A model generated the notes under the pieces. The model did not search any database. It was given only the letters and a program-made list of their open reading frames with translations, and was not told the origin of the DNA. From positions 1,116,001 to 1,180,000 of the forward strand of contig OZ254082.1 of NCBI GenBank assembly GCA_965267535.1: 64,000 nucleotides of DNA. The letters run 5' to 3'. This document shows, piece after piece, positions 18,682 to 26,614 of this stretch (the stretch's first letter is position 1; each line of letters begins with the position of its first letter). Origin of the DNA: CAXBNB01 sp965267535. Its GTDB lineage: Bacteria; Bacteroidota; Bacteroidia; Cytophagales; Cyclobacteriaceae. Both the position numbers and the translations under genes were made by a program.

Positions 18682-19539
18682 CTATTGTTGGTGTGCTGCT
18701 GACCAAACTTCGTGCCCGATTTCGTTCCACGAGATATTTGGTTCGGAGAGCCCTTCATCGGTCAGCCATTCGGCCGCACCGGGGTGATCACTCTGTGCTA
18801 AAGCTTTGATGGCAGCCTTTTTTGCTGTAGGAGTATCTGAGTCGATTACTTTTTTCAGGTCTGCAGCTATACTGTCGTTTACAAAGCCGGGCATCATACG
18901 CCAGAGCTCAGGAGTAACGAGCCTGCCTGCAGCCCACCTTTCGTGCGCAAAGTCGTGCAGTATGCCTGCTAATTTTTCGTTTTTCCTCTCGTCGAGTCCA
19001 TCTATTCTAAAAATCGGGCGTTCCATAAAGATCGCCTTCAGCACCATTTGATTCCAGGGGTCTTCGGAGAAGTGTTTTCTTGCAAACCCATTATTCAATG
19101 CAATAGCATCAAACACGTCAATCATATTGGTGCGTATACCGTCGATGGCATTCAAAACAAATGCTTCTGCGTTTTCGAGAAAGCAAAGAGATTTGTATAT
19201 AGCCACCTGTTCGCGCATGTCTGCTGAAGCCAGCAGTGTTTCGATTGTATTGTGGTTGGTGCTGGTGGGCAATTTTAGTAAAAAAGCTAAGCGGCAAAAC
19301 TCATCCAGCGTCCAAAGTTCAGGGGAAAAACCCGTGTTTTTCTCACAAAGTGCCTGTTGCAGATTTTTGGGCAAGGCCAGAGGTAGCTTTTCTACTTTGC
19401 GGCTTACCATTCCAAATGCCAGAAAGAATTTTGGCGGTGAGTCAAGGGTTGTTAGTTTGTCTGTAAACCAACGAACAGTACTTTCATCGCCCAGCTGCGA
19501 GGTGCAGTACTCTATGATTTGCTCTTTTAATGTTGACAT
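18682..19539 (-). CDS. eboA: EboA-domain protein
   Basis: A 285-residue, mostly helical protein and first gene of the ebo operon. It has no recognisable catalytic motif. TPELWRMMPGFVNDSIAADLKK and ALAQSDHPGAAEWL resemble EboA proteins and have a HEAT-repeat-like feel. The assignment rests on its length, its position just before the TatD hydrolase EboB, and this resemblance. Its role is unknown; it could be a scaffold or regulatory subunit for the other Ebo proteins. A TAnnTTTG promoter element lies about 65 bp upstream of the start. Confidence 0.82.
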   Translation of the reverse strand: MSTLKEQIIEYCTSQLGDESTVRWFTDKLTTLDSPPKFFLAFGMVSRKVEKLPLALPKNLQQALCEKNTGFSPELWTLDEFCRLAFLLKLPTSTNHNTIETLLASADMREQVAIYKSLCFLENAEAFVLNAIDGIRTNMIDVFDAIALNNGFARKHFSEDPWNQMVLKAIFMERPIFRIDGLDERKNEKLAGILHDFAHERWAAGRLVTPELWRMMPGFVNDSIAADLKKVIDSDTPTAKKAAIKALAQSDHPGAAEWLTDEGLSEPNISWNEIGHEVWSAAHQQ

Positions 19540-19925
19540 TAAATACGTTCTGTAGTTTGATAGTTTTACAAGTTGAATTACAAGGTAATTGGTTCGGTTT
19601 GAGCAAATGTAGCTGTTTCAACGTTGTGAAATAGTTGCCTGCAAAATTAGGCATTTTCGGCCATTGATAGGGTGCTTGAGGTAATTATTTGGGCATTTCT
19701 GAGATTAATCATGTAATAAATAGAGCTTGTGTTTGAGGAGGTTGCCGGTGGGTAAAAGGCGGAGCGGCAATGCCGGTGCTTTGCAAAGGTTTGCAAGGGG
19801 GTGTCTCTCCTGAAAAAGAGATTTCTAATCCTATGCCGTAGTAAATACACGGCAGTGTATGCTAACGGTGCGACAGTAGCCCGGGAGGAAGAGGGTATTT
19901 CAATGGAGTGGTTTGACGGGGGAAA
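19540..19925. other. Intergenic region between eboA and the DinB-like gene
   Basis: About 385 bp without a convincing gene; both neighbours are on the minus strand. Near eboA it holds the candidate promoter. Further out there is a short hairpin on the minus strand (TGCCGT and ACGGCA with a 9-base loop, near 19840-19860) and a GC-richer patch at about 19735-19800. I recognise no riboswitch or RNA gene in it. Confidence 0.35.
19604..19611 (-). promoter_or_regulatory. Candidate -7 promoter element of the ebo operon
   Basis: The minus strand reads TACATTTG, an exact match to the Bacteroidota -7 consensus TAnnTTTG, with its end 65 bp upstream of the eboA ATG. No convincing TTG -33 element is found at the usual 19-23 bp distance, so this is a partial match only. 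Confidence 0.35.
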
Positions 19926-20534
19926 CTATTTTCTTACTTTTCCACTAAAAACGCTTGCTTTGGAGTTGAAGGGGTTGCCGGATGATCGGCGAAAAGATAC
20001 GATTTGTCCCACATGCCAAATGGCATCTGCTATGGGGCCATTGATCATGTTCCAGTACGGGAAAGAGCTGGATTGATCACCACTCCCGGACACGATAGGA
20101 TAGTCTTCCAGTGATTTGGTATTGGCGCTTTTGAGTATGTCGCTCGCTTGTTTGAAGTGGTTGAGGGTATACTTTCTTTTTTCTTCAAAAGACATTTCAT
20201 CGGCCTTTCTGCTGTCTGGCTTATAGTCAGGATTGTGAGCTTTTATGATGATCAGCGAGAGTCCGTATATGTGATCCAGGGTTTCTTCACTACTACGAGC
20301 TGTTTCGTTTGGGCGGTAAGCCAGGTCCTCGGTCCTCAGGCCTTCAGTTGCCCAGAAATAACGAAAACCCAGACCATCGATCATGCGAGCCGCTACGGTG
20401 TTGGGAGTGTACTCGTCGGGAGCTTCGGGGATTTCGTAGTAGGGCATGGTAGAGGCGTTTGATGTCTGAGCAAAAGTAAAATGGCAGGTAAGTACATTAC
20501 CTGCCATTATGCTCAATATTATGAGTGTTTTCAT
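19926..20534 (-). CDS. Exported DinB-like superfamily protein
   Basis: A 202-residue protein with a signal peptide (MKTLIILSIMAGNVLTCHFTFAQ). Starting at this ATG gives a standard signal sequence, whereas the ATG nine codons further upstream would add a charged extension. The mature part has the four-helix DinB/YfiT pattern: a His in EETLDHIYGLSL, and WHVGQIVSFRR, the typical third metal-binding His motif. DinB-fold proteins include metal-dependent thiol transferases and many of unknown role; secreted forms are common in Bacteroidota. It lies 57 bp after the thuA-like gene on the same strand and may be the last gene of that unit. Confidence 0.75.
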   Translation of the reverse strand: MKTLIILSIMAGNVLTCHFTFAQTSNASTMPYYEIPEAPDEYTPNTVAARMIDGLGFRYFWATEGLRTEDLAYRPNETARSSEETLDHIYGLSLIIIKAHNPDYKPDSRKADEMSFEEKRKYTLNHFKQASDILKSANTKSLEDYPIVSGSGDQSSSFPYWNMINGPIADAIWHVGQIVSFRRSSGNPFNSKASVFSGKVRK

Positions 20535-20591
20535 TTCGATAGCTATCAGTAATTTAGCCAAAGATAGTAAAAACCGTTTGTCGAAAGTACC

Positions 20592-21680
20592 TTACTTGAG
20601 GTCAGATACTTTTAGTTGTTTTTTCTCCCAGTATTCGGCACTGCGGAAAGCATATTGAGTAGGGGTATAGTCACCGACAAGGTCTACTTTGGCTTTCTTA
20701 GGTACTTTCATGTCCAATGCCCAGTATGTGCCGTTTACCAATAGCCTTCTTACACCTTCAGAAAGCAAATCGGCAGATGCGCCCACTGTGCTGGTAAATA
20801 CTTTTCCTTTTTTCCCTCCGGGCAATTGATAGCTTTTTGTCCAGGCTACAGGCATCATAGGGTTGTTTAGATCCATGCCTTTGTTGTTTTTGCCGGCTAC
20901 TTCGTCATCGCTTGGCTTCATGCCGTAGAAAATGTCGTTTTCGTCAAAGTCTCCTTTACGGTTGATTACCTGTCCGAGGATGATCGGCTGAGAATCTCCC
21001 GGTAGAGGAAGTCTTACACCATATACGTCGGTAGATGCCCATACGTCACCGTCTTCTATACCGTTAGTGATGGGGTGTTTTTCGGCACCTTCAGCAATCA
21101 GACCTTTGGTGCTTTGGTGTTTGTGGTGGCCGTGGTGGTATTGCCATTTTTCTCCCAGTACCAATCGACCAAAACCATCAGCCCATTCTGATTTGTCACC
21201 ATTGTACCCGTTTCTATAGTGCTCCCAGTTGGGGCTTGGGTTTTTCTTGTTGAAGTTGAATGCGTGAGTAGCAGTACGTATGCCCAATACAGGCTTGCCA
21301 CTCATCAAAAAGTTGTTTATGTGCTCCATTTGTTCGTCGGGCAGAGCACGGAAGCGCGTGAAAATAATCATCATATCCGCTGATGCAAGCTGCTCCAGTC
21401 CGGGGATGTTGGTCAGGTAGTTAGGGTTTACTATACCGGGCTCATCGGGGTTTTGTGCAAATAATACAGTGCACTTGAAGCCATGTTTTTTAGACAAAAT
21501 CTTGGCAAGTTGAGGGAGCGCTTCTTCCGATCGGTATTCTTCGTCTCCACTTACCAACACGATATGCTTTTTCTTTCCTTCAAAAGTAAGCCATTGTTGC
21601 GGGCTGTTGCTTTCTTGTGCCTTTGGCGCATAACATGCCAAAAGACAAAGGGCCAGAACTAAATAGATGATGTTTTTCAT
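20592..21680 (-). CDS. Exported ThuA-like domain protein (first copy)
   Basis: A 362-residue protein with a signal peptide whose C-region reads LVLALCLLACYAPKAQ; the Cys could be lipidated. The ThuA fold, related to class I glutamine amidotransferases, shows HIVLVSGDEEYRSEEALPQL, IFTRFRALPDEQM, GIRTATHAFN and a His-rich patch YHHGHHKHQ. ThuA was named from trehalose/maltitol utilisation in rhizobia, and family members accompany sugar oxidoreductases. It is a paralogue of the protein at 25514-26611 across the AraC gene. It follows a TIM-barrel isomerase by 92 bp and probably acts in the periplasm on an oxidised sugar or glycoside. Confidence 0.88.
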   Translation of the reverse strand: MKNIIYLVLALCLLACYAPKAQESNSPQQWLTFEGKKKHIVLVSGDEEYRSEEALPQLAKILSKKHGFKCTVLFAQNPDEPGIVNPNYLTNIPGLEQLASADMMIIFTRFRALPDEQMEHINNFLMSGKPVLGIRTATHAFNFNKKNPSPNWEHYRNGYNGDKSEWADGFGRLVLGEKWQYHHGHHKHQSTKGLIAEGAEKHPITNGIEDGDVWASTDVYGVRLPLPGDSQPIILGQVINRKGDFDENDIFYGMKPSDDEVAGKNNKGMDLNNPMMPVAWTKSYQLPGGKKGKVFTSTVGASADLLSEGVRRLLVNGTYWALDMKVPKKAKVDLVGDYTPTQYAFRSAEYWEKKQLKVSDLK

Positions 21681-21729
21681 AGTGTGTAGTGTAATTTGGT
21701 AAGAAATTGTTTGTAAGAATATATAATTA

Positions 21730-21763
21730 GGTGCGTCCGGTGGTGTATTTAGTCAGACGCACC
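21730..21763 (-). terminator. Inverted repeat between isomerase and thuA-like gene
   Basis: A perfect 8-bp stem, GGTGCGTC (21730-21737) and GACGCACC (21756-21763), lies just after the isomerase stop. On the minus strand it is followed by TAATTATATATTCTT, which is AT-rich but not a clean T tract. It may be a weak terminator or a processing/stability stem within the operon. Confidence 0.35.
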
Positions 21764-21772
21764 ATCTTAAAC

Positions 21773-22615
21773 TCAATCTTTTAGTTGGTCTTTGATAAAC
21801 CGTAAACCTTCTTTGTATACCTCTTCAGCAGGGGAGTAGTCTCTCCATACATTGATGGCATTGGCAAACTCAGGTATGATAGTACTGAAAGCTTCGATGG
21901 TAAGCCAGCCATCGTATTTTATTTCTTTCAGAGTGCTGAATACTTCCTGCCAGTTGATAGGACCTTTGCCGGGCGTGCCACGATCATTTTCACTTATATG
22001 CACGTGCTTCAGGTGTGGGGCTATGCATTTGATAGCGCCGGCCTGACTTTTCTCTTCGATATTGGCATGGTGCGTATCGTACATTGCGCCAAGGCTCGGG
22101 TGATTTATCTTTTCTACCATGGTTTTCAAGTCGGCCATGGTATTGTACAGGTAGCATTCAAATCTGTTGAGTGCCTCAGGAGCCAGCATAATACCTGCCT
22201 GCTGCGCATAGTCTGCTGCTTTTGTCAGCATCTCTATACTCCACTGTCTTTCTTCTGTGGTGGGTGGCTGACGGGTAAAGTGAGCAAATGAAGAGTGGAA
22301 AGGCCCACAGATCACATCTGCGTTGAGGGCTGTCCCCATGTCGATAAGCCACTTGAGTTTGTCGTATCCGGCTTCACGAGTGCTTTTGTCGGGGCTGGCG
22401 ATGTTTTCTTCGGGAGCCAGAGAGCCTACGCAGGTTACCCCCATGCCTATATCAGCAAAGTGACTGCCTAGGGTAGAGTAGAGTTTTTCATCTCCTTCTC
22501 CTAAAAAAAGTTCTATACCGTCATACCCTGTATCTTTCAGCGTATCTATGATGCCATAATGTTGCTCCGTTACGTGGTTAGTCCAGAGCAGCATGTTCAT
22601 TCCTATCTTAGTCAT
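21773..22615 (-). CDS. Sugar phosphate isomerase/epimerase-like TIM-barrel protein
   Basis: A 280-residue AP-endonuclease-2-family TIM barrel similar to D-psicose/tagatose 3-epimerases. Likely metal-binding positions appear in LAPEALNRFE (Glu), GAMYDTHHANIEE (Asp, His), HVHISENDRGTPG (His) and LTIEAFS (Glu). No signal peptide, so it is cytoplasmic. It stands between the MFS transporter and the ThuA-like gene in the leftward half of the AraC-centred locus, which fits isomerisation of an imported keto-sugar. The gap to the MFS gene (247 bp) contains a strong hairpin. Confidence 0.85.
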   Translation of the reverse strand: MTKIGMNMLLWTNHVTEQHYGIIDTLKDTGYDGIELFLGEGDEKLYSTLGSHFADIGMGVTCVGSLAPEENIASPDKSTREAGYDKLKWLIDMGTALNADVICGPFHSSFAHFTRQPPTTEERQWSIEMLTKAADYAQQAGIMLAPEALNRFECYLYNTMADLKTMVEKINHPSLGAMYDTHHANIEEKSQAGAIKCIAPHLKHVHISENDRGTPGKGPINWQEVFSTLKEIKYDGWLTIEAFSTIIPEFANAINVWRDYSPAEEVYKEGLRFIKDQLKD

Positions 22616-22785
22616 ATTGGTTTGTTGTGAATGATGTTTAAAAAAGGTTTTAAAATGTAGTGTCTAATAGGTTGTGTGATATCAAAGCAAACAGTTTGCC
22701 ATAGTCAATCCAATCCCATCTCCCTTACTTTTTGAGGTTAGGGATTTGTTGTTTTTTATATAATTAAATGAACAGATAACCGTGA

Positions 22786-22815
22786 TTATGTGCTGCCCGA
22801 CAGGGCAGCACATAA
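22786..22815. terminator. 13-bp hairpin between the MFS gene and the isomerase gene
   Basis: A perfect stem of 13 bp with a GACA loop: TTATGTGCTGCCC (22786-22798) and GGGCAGCACATAA (22803-22815). On the minus strand, the direction of both flanking genes, it is not followed by a T tract, so it is more likely an RNA-stability or partial-termination element that separates expression of the transporter from the downstream enzymes. Confidence 0.5.
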
Positions 22816-22862
22816 GTATTTATTTCGGTTCTCTTTTTATCTCAGAGTTTGATAAAATCTGA

Positions 22863-24101
22863 TCAGGAAGCAGTGGCTCCTGGTTGGGTTTTCTTTACCC
22901 AAAACCAAAGCACTGTAAATAATACGATCAGTATAGCGGGGAAGGTAGTCATTGTTTCGAGGGTAGCTTGTCCGGCTACTAGTTCCAGTTCATCGCCGGT
23001 CAGGCCTTGAGCTGCTGCAGCGGCTTTGTCATCGTCAATCCACTGTCCTATAATAGGCTGGAAAATAGAAGATGAGAACATACCGGCTGCTCCGATAATC
23101 GACATACCAAAAGCGCCACTATTAGGTACTTTTTCAGCTATAAAACCAATCATGTTTGGCCAGAAATAAGCAATACCCAAAGCAAAGAATATAGCAGCTA
23201 TGTATGCCATAGCGCCAGTTTGTGTGCTAAAAAGGTAGATGCCAATGGTAGCCAGTACAGCTGATCCCAGCAGTACACCTGTCTGATCGAGTTTGTGTAC
23301 CATCTCTCCTCCAAAATACCGGGCTACAGCCATCAGACCAGTTACCAATGCCAGAATAAGCATAGGGTCTGCACCACTTTTTGCCAGGATGAGTCCTACC
23401 CATTGCTGAGGGCCAAACTCAGAAATAGCAGTAAGCGTCATGCATATAAACATGAAGATAAACAATGGAGAAAGCATAGCTTTTACATTGCCTCCGATAG
23501 AAGCAGCCTCTTCTGTTTGCGACTTAGGCCATGACTGACCGAAAAACAAGTATGCATAAATGATGGTAGGGATCATAATTACCCATATTTGTAGTTCCCA
23601 TCCCATTCCCATGTCGGTCATGAGTTTTGAGATAAGACTACCGATCACGATACCACCGGGAAACCACATGTGGAATCTGTTCATCAACGTATTCATGAGC
23701 TTGCCAGAATAGCACTCGGCTATCATCGGGTTACAGGCAGCCTCTGTACATCCGTTACCCAAACCGATAAGCAATGTAGAGATCAACAGACCTGTGTAGC
23801 TGCCGGAGTAGATAGTAAGGATAATGCCTAGTGCGTGAGCAACAAAAGCAAATTGCATGATGGCTTTTCCGCCTACTTTGCTGTAGATGAGTCCACCTAC
23901 TACCATAGATATGGGGAAGCCCAAAAACCACATCGAGTTGATGAACCCGAGTTGTTCTGCAGATAGATTAAGCTCTTCGCCAAGCTGAGGTAAAATGCCC
24001 GCCCTGATACTGAAGGATAAGGCCGTTGTGATCAGTGCAAAACAACTACCATAAAAGAGGCGGTTATTGTTCACTGCAGTTCCGTTATTCGTGTTTTCCA
24101 T
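22863..24101 (-). CDS. MFS transporter, probable sugar/proton symporter
   Basis: A 412-residue major facilitator protein with about 12 hydrophobic helices and a cytoplasmic N-terminus. It resembles the Bacteroidota branch of sugar MFS carriers (fucose/hexose permease-like), with GLGNGCTEAACNPMIAE in helix 4-5 and a GGLIYSKVGGKA loop after helix 2. It is the first gene of the leftward unit. Its promoter carries a TAGATTTG -7 element and the shared 22-bp upstream site, so it is probably induced by the adjacent AraC regulator. It would bring in the sugar processed by the flanking isomerases and dehydrogenases; which sugar is not evident. Confidence 0.9.
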   Translation of the reverse strand: MENTNNGTAVNNNRLFYGSCFALITTALSFSIRAGILPQLGEELNLSAEQLGFINSMWFLGFPISMVVGGLIYSKVGGKAIMQFAFVAHALGIILTIYSGSYTGLLISTLLIGLGNGCTEAACNPMIAECYSGKLMNTLMNRFHMWFPGGIVIGSLISKLMTDMGMGWELQIWVIMIPTIIYAYLFFGQSWPKSQTEEAASIGGNVKAMLSPLFIFMFICMTLTAISEFGPQQWVGLILAKSGADPMLILALVTGLMAVARYFGGEMVHKLDQTGVLLGSAVLATIGIYLFSTQTGAMAYIAAIFFALGIAYFWPNMIGFIAEKVPNSGAFGMSIIGAAGMFSSSIFQPIIGQWIDDDKAAAAAQGLTGDELELVAGQATLETMTTFPAILIVLFTVLWFWVKKTQPGATAS

Positions 24102-24271
24102 TAGTTAAATAATTTAGTGAATAGTTCGGTTTAGGTAAAAAAATAATTTCGCTTGCGTTTTCGGGAAGCAAGAAGCAATCCAAAAAACAATATCAGGGCA
24201 AGATGTAGTTTTTTGTCCAAAATCTAAAACAGATTGCAGATCAAATTAGAATTTACCTTTCTAAAACTTTA

Positions 24272-24279
24272 CAAATCTA
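24272..24279 (-). promoter_or_regulatory. -7 promoter element of the MFS-isomerase-thuA unit
   Basis: The minus strand reads TAGATTTGTAAAG, whose first eight bases match TAnnTTTG. The same TTTGTAAAG sequence follows the -7 element of the opposite unit at 25464-25471. No good -33 TTG is present at the expected spacing, which fits an activator-dependent promoter. Confidence 0.65.
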
Positions 24280-24314
24280 GAATGAAAACTCAACCTATTA
24301 TTCCTGTTTTTTAT

Positions 24315-24336
24315 TAAATAGTGACACTTTTTTGTC
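24315..24336 (-). promoter_or_regulatory. Putative AraC-regulator binding site, MFS side
   Basis: Read on the minus strand this 22-bp site (GACAAAAAAGTGTCAC then TATTTA) is identical to that at 25407-25428, and similarity continues for 12 more bases (9 of 12 match). The near edge is 36 bp from the -7 element at both promoters. Since the two copies flank a single AraC-family gene, they are most simply its binding sites. Confidence 0.7.
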
Positions 24337-24485
24337 ATGGTCTTCGGGCTTTGAATTATCCGGCTAATACTGTAAATAGTGCTTTTTTTGAGTTTTGGGG
24401 CAGTGTTGGGTGCTGTTTTGCTTTTTAGAAAGAAAACGAGGAAAGAGAAAATAATACAAAGTGAGGGGTGCAGAATATCCGTTAA

Positions 24486-25370
24486 TTAAGAGATGCTGGT
24501 TTGTATTTTTAAAAACAACTTTCGGTATTCATGAGGGCTCATACCCGTGATGGCCTTAAACTGACGGTTGAAATTTGACAGAGTGGAAAAGCCACATTCG
24601 TAGCATATCTGAGAAATATTAAGGTTGTCTTCGAGCAATAGCTTTCGGGCATGACCAATTCGTATTTCGTTGACAAAACTGGAAAACGTCTTGTTAGCTC
24701 TTGGCTTGAAATACCGACAAAAAGAAGTAATTGTCATGTTTAGCATTTCAGCTATGTCTTCGAGCGATATTTTAGATTTGAAGTTGGTCATGACATAATC
24801 ATAGACCATGCGCATTTTTTCCACATCTTCTCCTTTAAACACATTGGTGTAGCCGGGGCTGGACAGTAGATTGTATTCTTCAGAATTGGCCAGCAGGTCT
24901 ATCATTTCGAGTAACTTGATAATCCTTCTAAATCCTTTTTCATGTGCCATGTCGAGCATCATGCGGTGAAGTTGAGTTCTGGTTTTACCCAAAAACTCCA
25001 TACCCCGGAAAGAGTTTTCTACCAGCTTGTTGATCTTATAAAACTCTTCCTTTTCGAGTAAAACCTCGCTAAGCAGATCGTGATCGAAGTAGATAACCAA
25101 GCCCCGTGTATTCAGCTTGCTGTCTTTCTGAAAGTACGCTTCATCACTACGCCATAAGTGGGGTAGGTTGGGGCCCGTCATGGTCAGGTCCCCCTCAGAG
25201 AAAGTCTGTACGTGATCGCCAACAAAACGGGTGCCTTTGCCCTCTACTATATAGGAGATTTGAAACTCAGGATGAAAGTGCCATTTGGGGTTGAAGTAGG
25301 GGCCGCTTAGGTCTTTGTAAATGAAAGTTTCCTTTGGCGTTAGGGTTTGTTCAATATTAGCGGAACGCAT
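24486..25370 (-). CDS. AraC-family transcriptional regulator with cupin sensor domain
   Basis: A 294-residue regulator. The N-terminal part (about 20-110) is cupin-like (WHFHPEFQISYIVEGKGTRFVGD), the usual sugar-sensing domain. The C-terminal part (about 190-290) has the two AraC helix-turn-helix motifs: SLEDIAEMLNMTITSFCRYFK and NISQICYECGFSTLSNFNRQFK, followed by GMSPHEYRK. It lies between two catabolic units read away from it, and identical 22-bp sites sit upstream of both. It therefore most likely activates both units in response to the substrate. Its own promoter was not located. Confidence 0.92.
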   Translation of the reverse strand: MRSANIEQTLTPKETFIYKDLSGPYFNPKWHFHPEFQISYIVEGKGTRFVGDHVQTFSEGDLTMTGPNLPHLWRSDEAYFQKDSKLNTRGLVIYFDHDLLSEVLLEKEEFYKINKLVENSFRGMEFLGKTRTQLHRMMLDMAHEKGFRRIIKLLEMIDLLANSEEYNLLSSPGYTNVFKGEDVEKMRMVYDYVMTNFKSKISLEDIAEMLNMTITSFCRYFKPRANKTFSSFVNEIRIGHARKLLLEDNLNISQICYECGFSTLSNFNRQFKAITGMSPHEYRKLFLKIQTSIS

Positions 25371-25406
25371 AAATTTTCTCTAATGTTGAAATATTGGCTA
25401 ATTTAA

Positions 25407-25428
25407 GACAAAAAAGTGTCACTATTTA
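25407..25428 (+). promoter_or_regulatory. Putative AraC-regulator binding site, thuA side
   Basis: This 22-bp site begins GACAAAAAAGTGTCAC and ends TATTTA; it is an exact copy, in mirror orientation, of the site upstream of the MFS gene. Its near edge is 36 bp before the -7 element TAGCTTTG. The identical geometry at two divergent promoters supports a single activator. Confidence 0.7.
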
Positions 25429-25463
25429 GCAAAAAATAGGGAATGTTCTATTTATATGAATTT

Positions 25464-25471
25464 TAGCTTTG
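25464..25471 (+). promoter_or_regulatory. -7 promoter element of the rightward sugar operon
   Basis: TAGCTTTG matches TAnnTTTG and lies 42 bp before the ATG at 25514. It is followed by TAAAG, as at the MFS promoter. The -33 region lacks a clear TTG at the expected spacing. Confidence 0.65.
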
Positions 25472-25513
25472 TAAAGCAAATTGCTAGTAAACTATAAAAA
25501 TCACTCTTAACTC

Positions 25514-26611
25514 ATGAAATACCTTTTTTCATTCGTTGCACTTGCCGGTATGCTGCTTACAGCCAATGTTGTGTTGGCTACTGGAGCAAACCCGGCCACA
25601 AAGGACGGAAATAAGGAAGATAAGGGAGCAGAAAACTATCGCGTTACCTACAAGGGAACCAAAGGACCCGGAAAAGGAAAAAAAATAGTTTTTATCAGTT
25701 CGGATCATGAGTATAGAAGCGAGGAGTCATTGCCCGCGCTTGCCAGAATTATGGCCAAGAGATATGGCTTTACCAGTACGGTGGTTTGGGCACTCGACGA
25801 TCAGGGGTATATACTGCCCGGAAGTTCGGACATTAAAGGACTGGAAGTATTGCAGGATGCTGACCTGATGGTGATTTTTACCCGATTTGCAGATTTTCCT
25901 GACGATCAAATGCAGCACATCGACGATTACCTGCAACGAGGAGGGCCTGTAGTAGGTCTGCGCACAGCTACTCACGCATTTAGCAACAAAGACAACCCGC
26001 AATGGGGGCATTACCACTTTAGATATGATGGAGGTAAGGCAGATTGGCACGGCGGTTTTGGCGATGCTATATTAGGCGAAACCTGGGTGGGGCACTATGG
26101 AAAAAATCACGAACAGGCATCCGTTTTGCTGCCAAACGAAAAGCACAAGTCTCATCCTATCATGCGAGGAGTAGAAAAAGCCTGGGCACAGTCAGGAGGC
26201 TACAAGGCCTACCCGCAGGGAGAAGACCTAAAAGTACTGGCTTATGGCAGAGTGCTCAAAGGAATGAGTCCCGACGCAGAGCCCGATGCGGAAAAAGCCG
26301 AGCTTCCTGTGGCGTGGGTGCGAAAGTACAGGCTGAACAATGGAGCCAGTGGAAGGGTGTTTACCACTACCCATGGAGCCTCGGAAGACCTGCTGAGTGT
26401 CGGGTTTAGGCGAATGCTCATAAACGGATGCCTTTGGGCAGTAGGCATGGAGGAGCAGATAAAACCTGACAATAATGTTGACTTTGTGGGGCCATACGAG
26501 CCTACATTGTTCAACTTCAATGGATATAAAGCCAACGTTAAGCCCGCTCAGTTGGCGGGGTGGAAAACGTTGATTATGCCTGGAGAAATTGTAAAAACTA
26601 AAACACAATAA
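25514..26611 (+). CDS. Exported ThuA-like domain protein (second copy)
   Basis: A 365-residue protein with a clear signal peptide (FVALAGMLLTANVVLATGA). The ThuA domain has KKIVFISSDHEYRSEESLPAL, IFTRFADFPDDQM, GLRTATHAF and WVGHYGKNHEQ. It parallels the protein at 20592-21680 motif for motif, so the two are paralogues in divergent units. It is first in the rightward operon, 3 bp before the TIM-barrel gene. A periplasmic role on an oxidised sugar or glycoside is inferred from ThuA genes elsewhere that travel with sugar dehydrogenases. The biochemical activity of the family is poorly established. Confidence 0.88.
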   Translation: MKYLFSFVALAGMLLTANVVLATGANPATKDGNKEDKGAENYRVTYKGTKGPGKGKKIVFISSDHEYRSEESLPALARIMAKRYGFTSTVVWALDDQGYILPGSSDIKGLEVLQDADLMVIFTRFADFPDDQMQHIDDYLQRGGPVVGLRTATHAFSNKDNPQWGHYHFRYDGGKADWHGGFGDAILGETWVGHYGKNHEQASVLLPNEKHKSHPIMRGVEKAWAQSGGYKAYPQGEDLKVLAYGRVLKGMSPDAEPDAEKAELPVAWVRKYRLNNGASGRVFTTTHGASEDLLSVGFRRMLINGCLWAVGMEEQIKPDNNVDFVGPYEPTLFNFNGYKANVKPAQLAGWKTLIMPGEIVKTKTQ

Positions 26612-26614
26612 ACT

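Larger units (their letters stand above)
24102..24485. other. Regulatory region between the MFS gene and the AraC gene
   Basis: About 385 bp separating the MFS start from the AraC stop, both on the minus strand. It holds the MFS promoter (-7 at 24272-24279) and the shared regulatory site (24315-24336). No gene is seen. The part from 24340 to 24485 shows no clear terminator for the AraC gene. Confidence 0.5.

Noticed and set aside
19735..19870. Possible riboswitch or small RNA upstream of the DinB-like gene stop
   Set aside because: The short hairpins do not match any riboswitch core I know, and the region is downstream, not upstream, of the DinB-like coding start.
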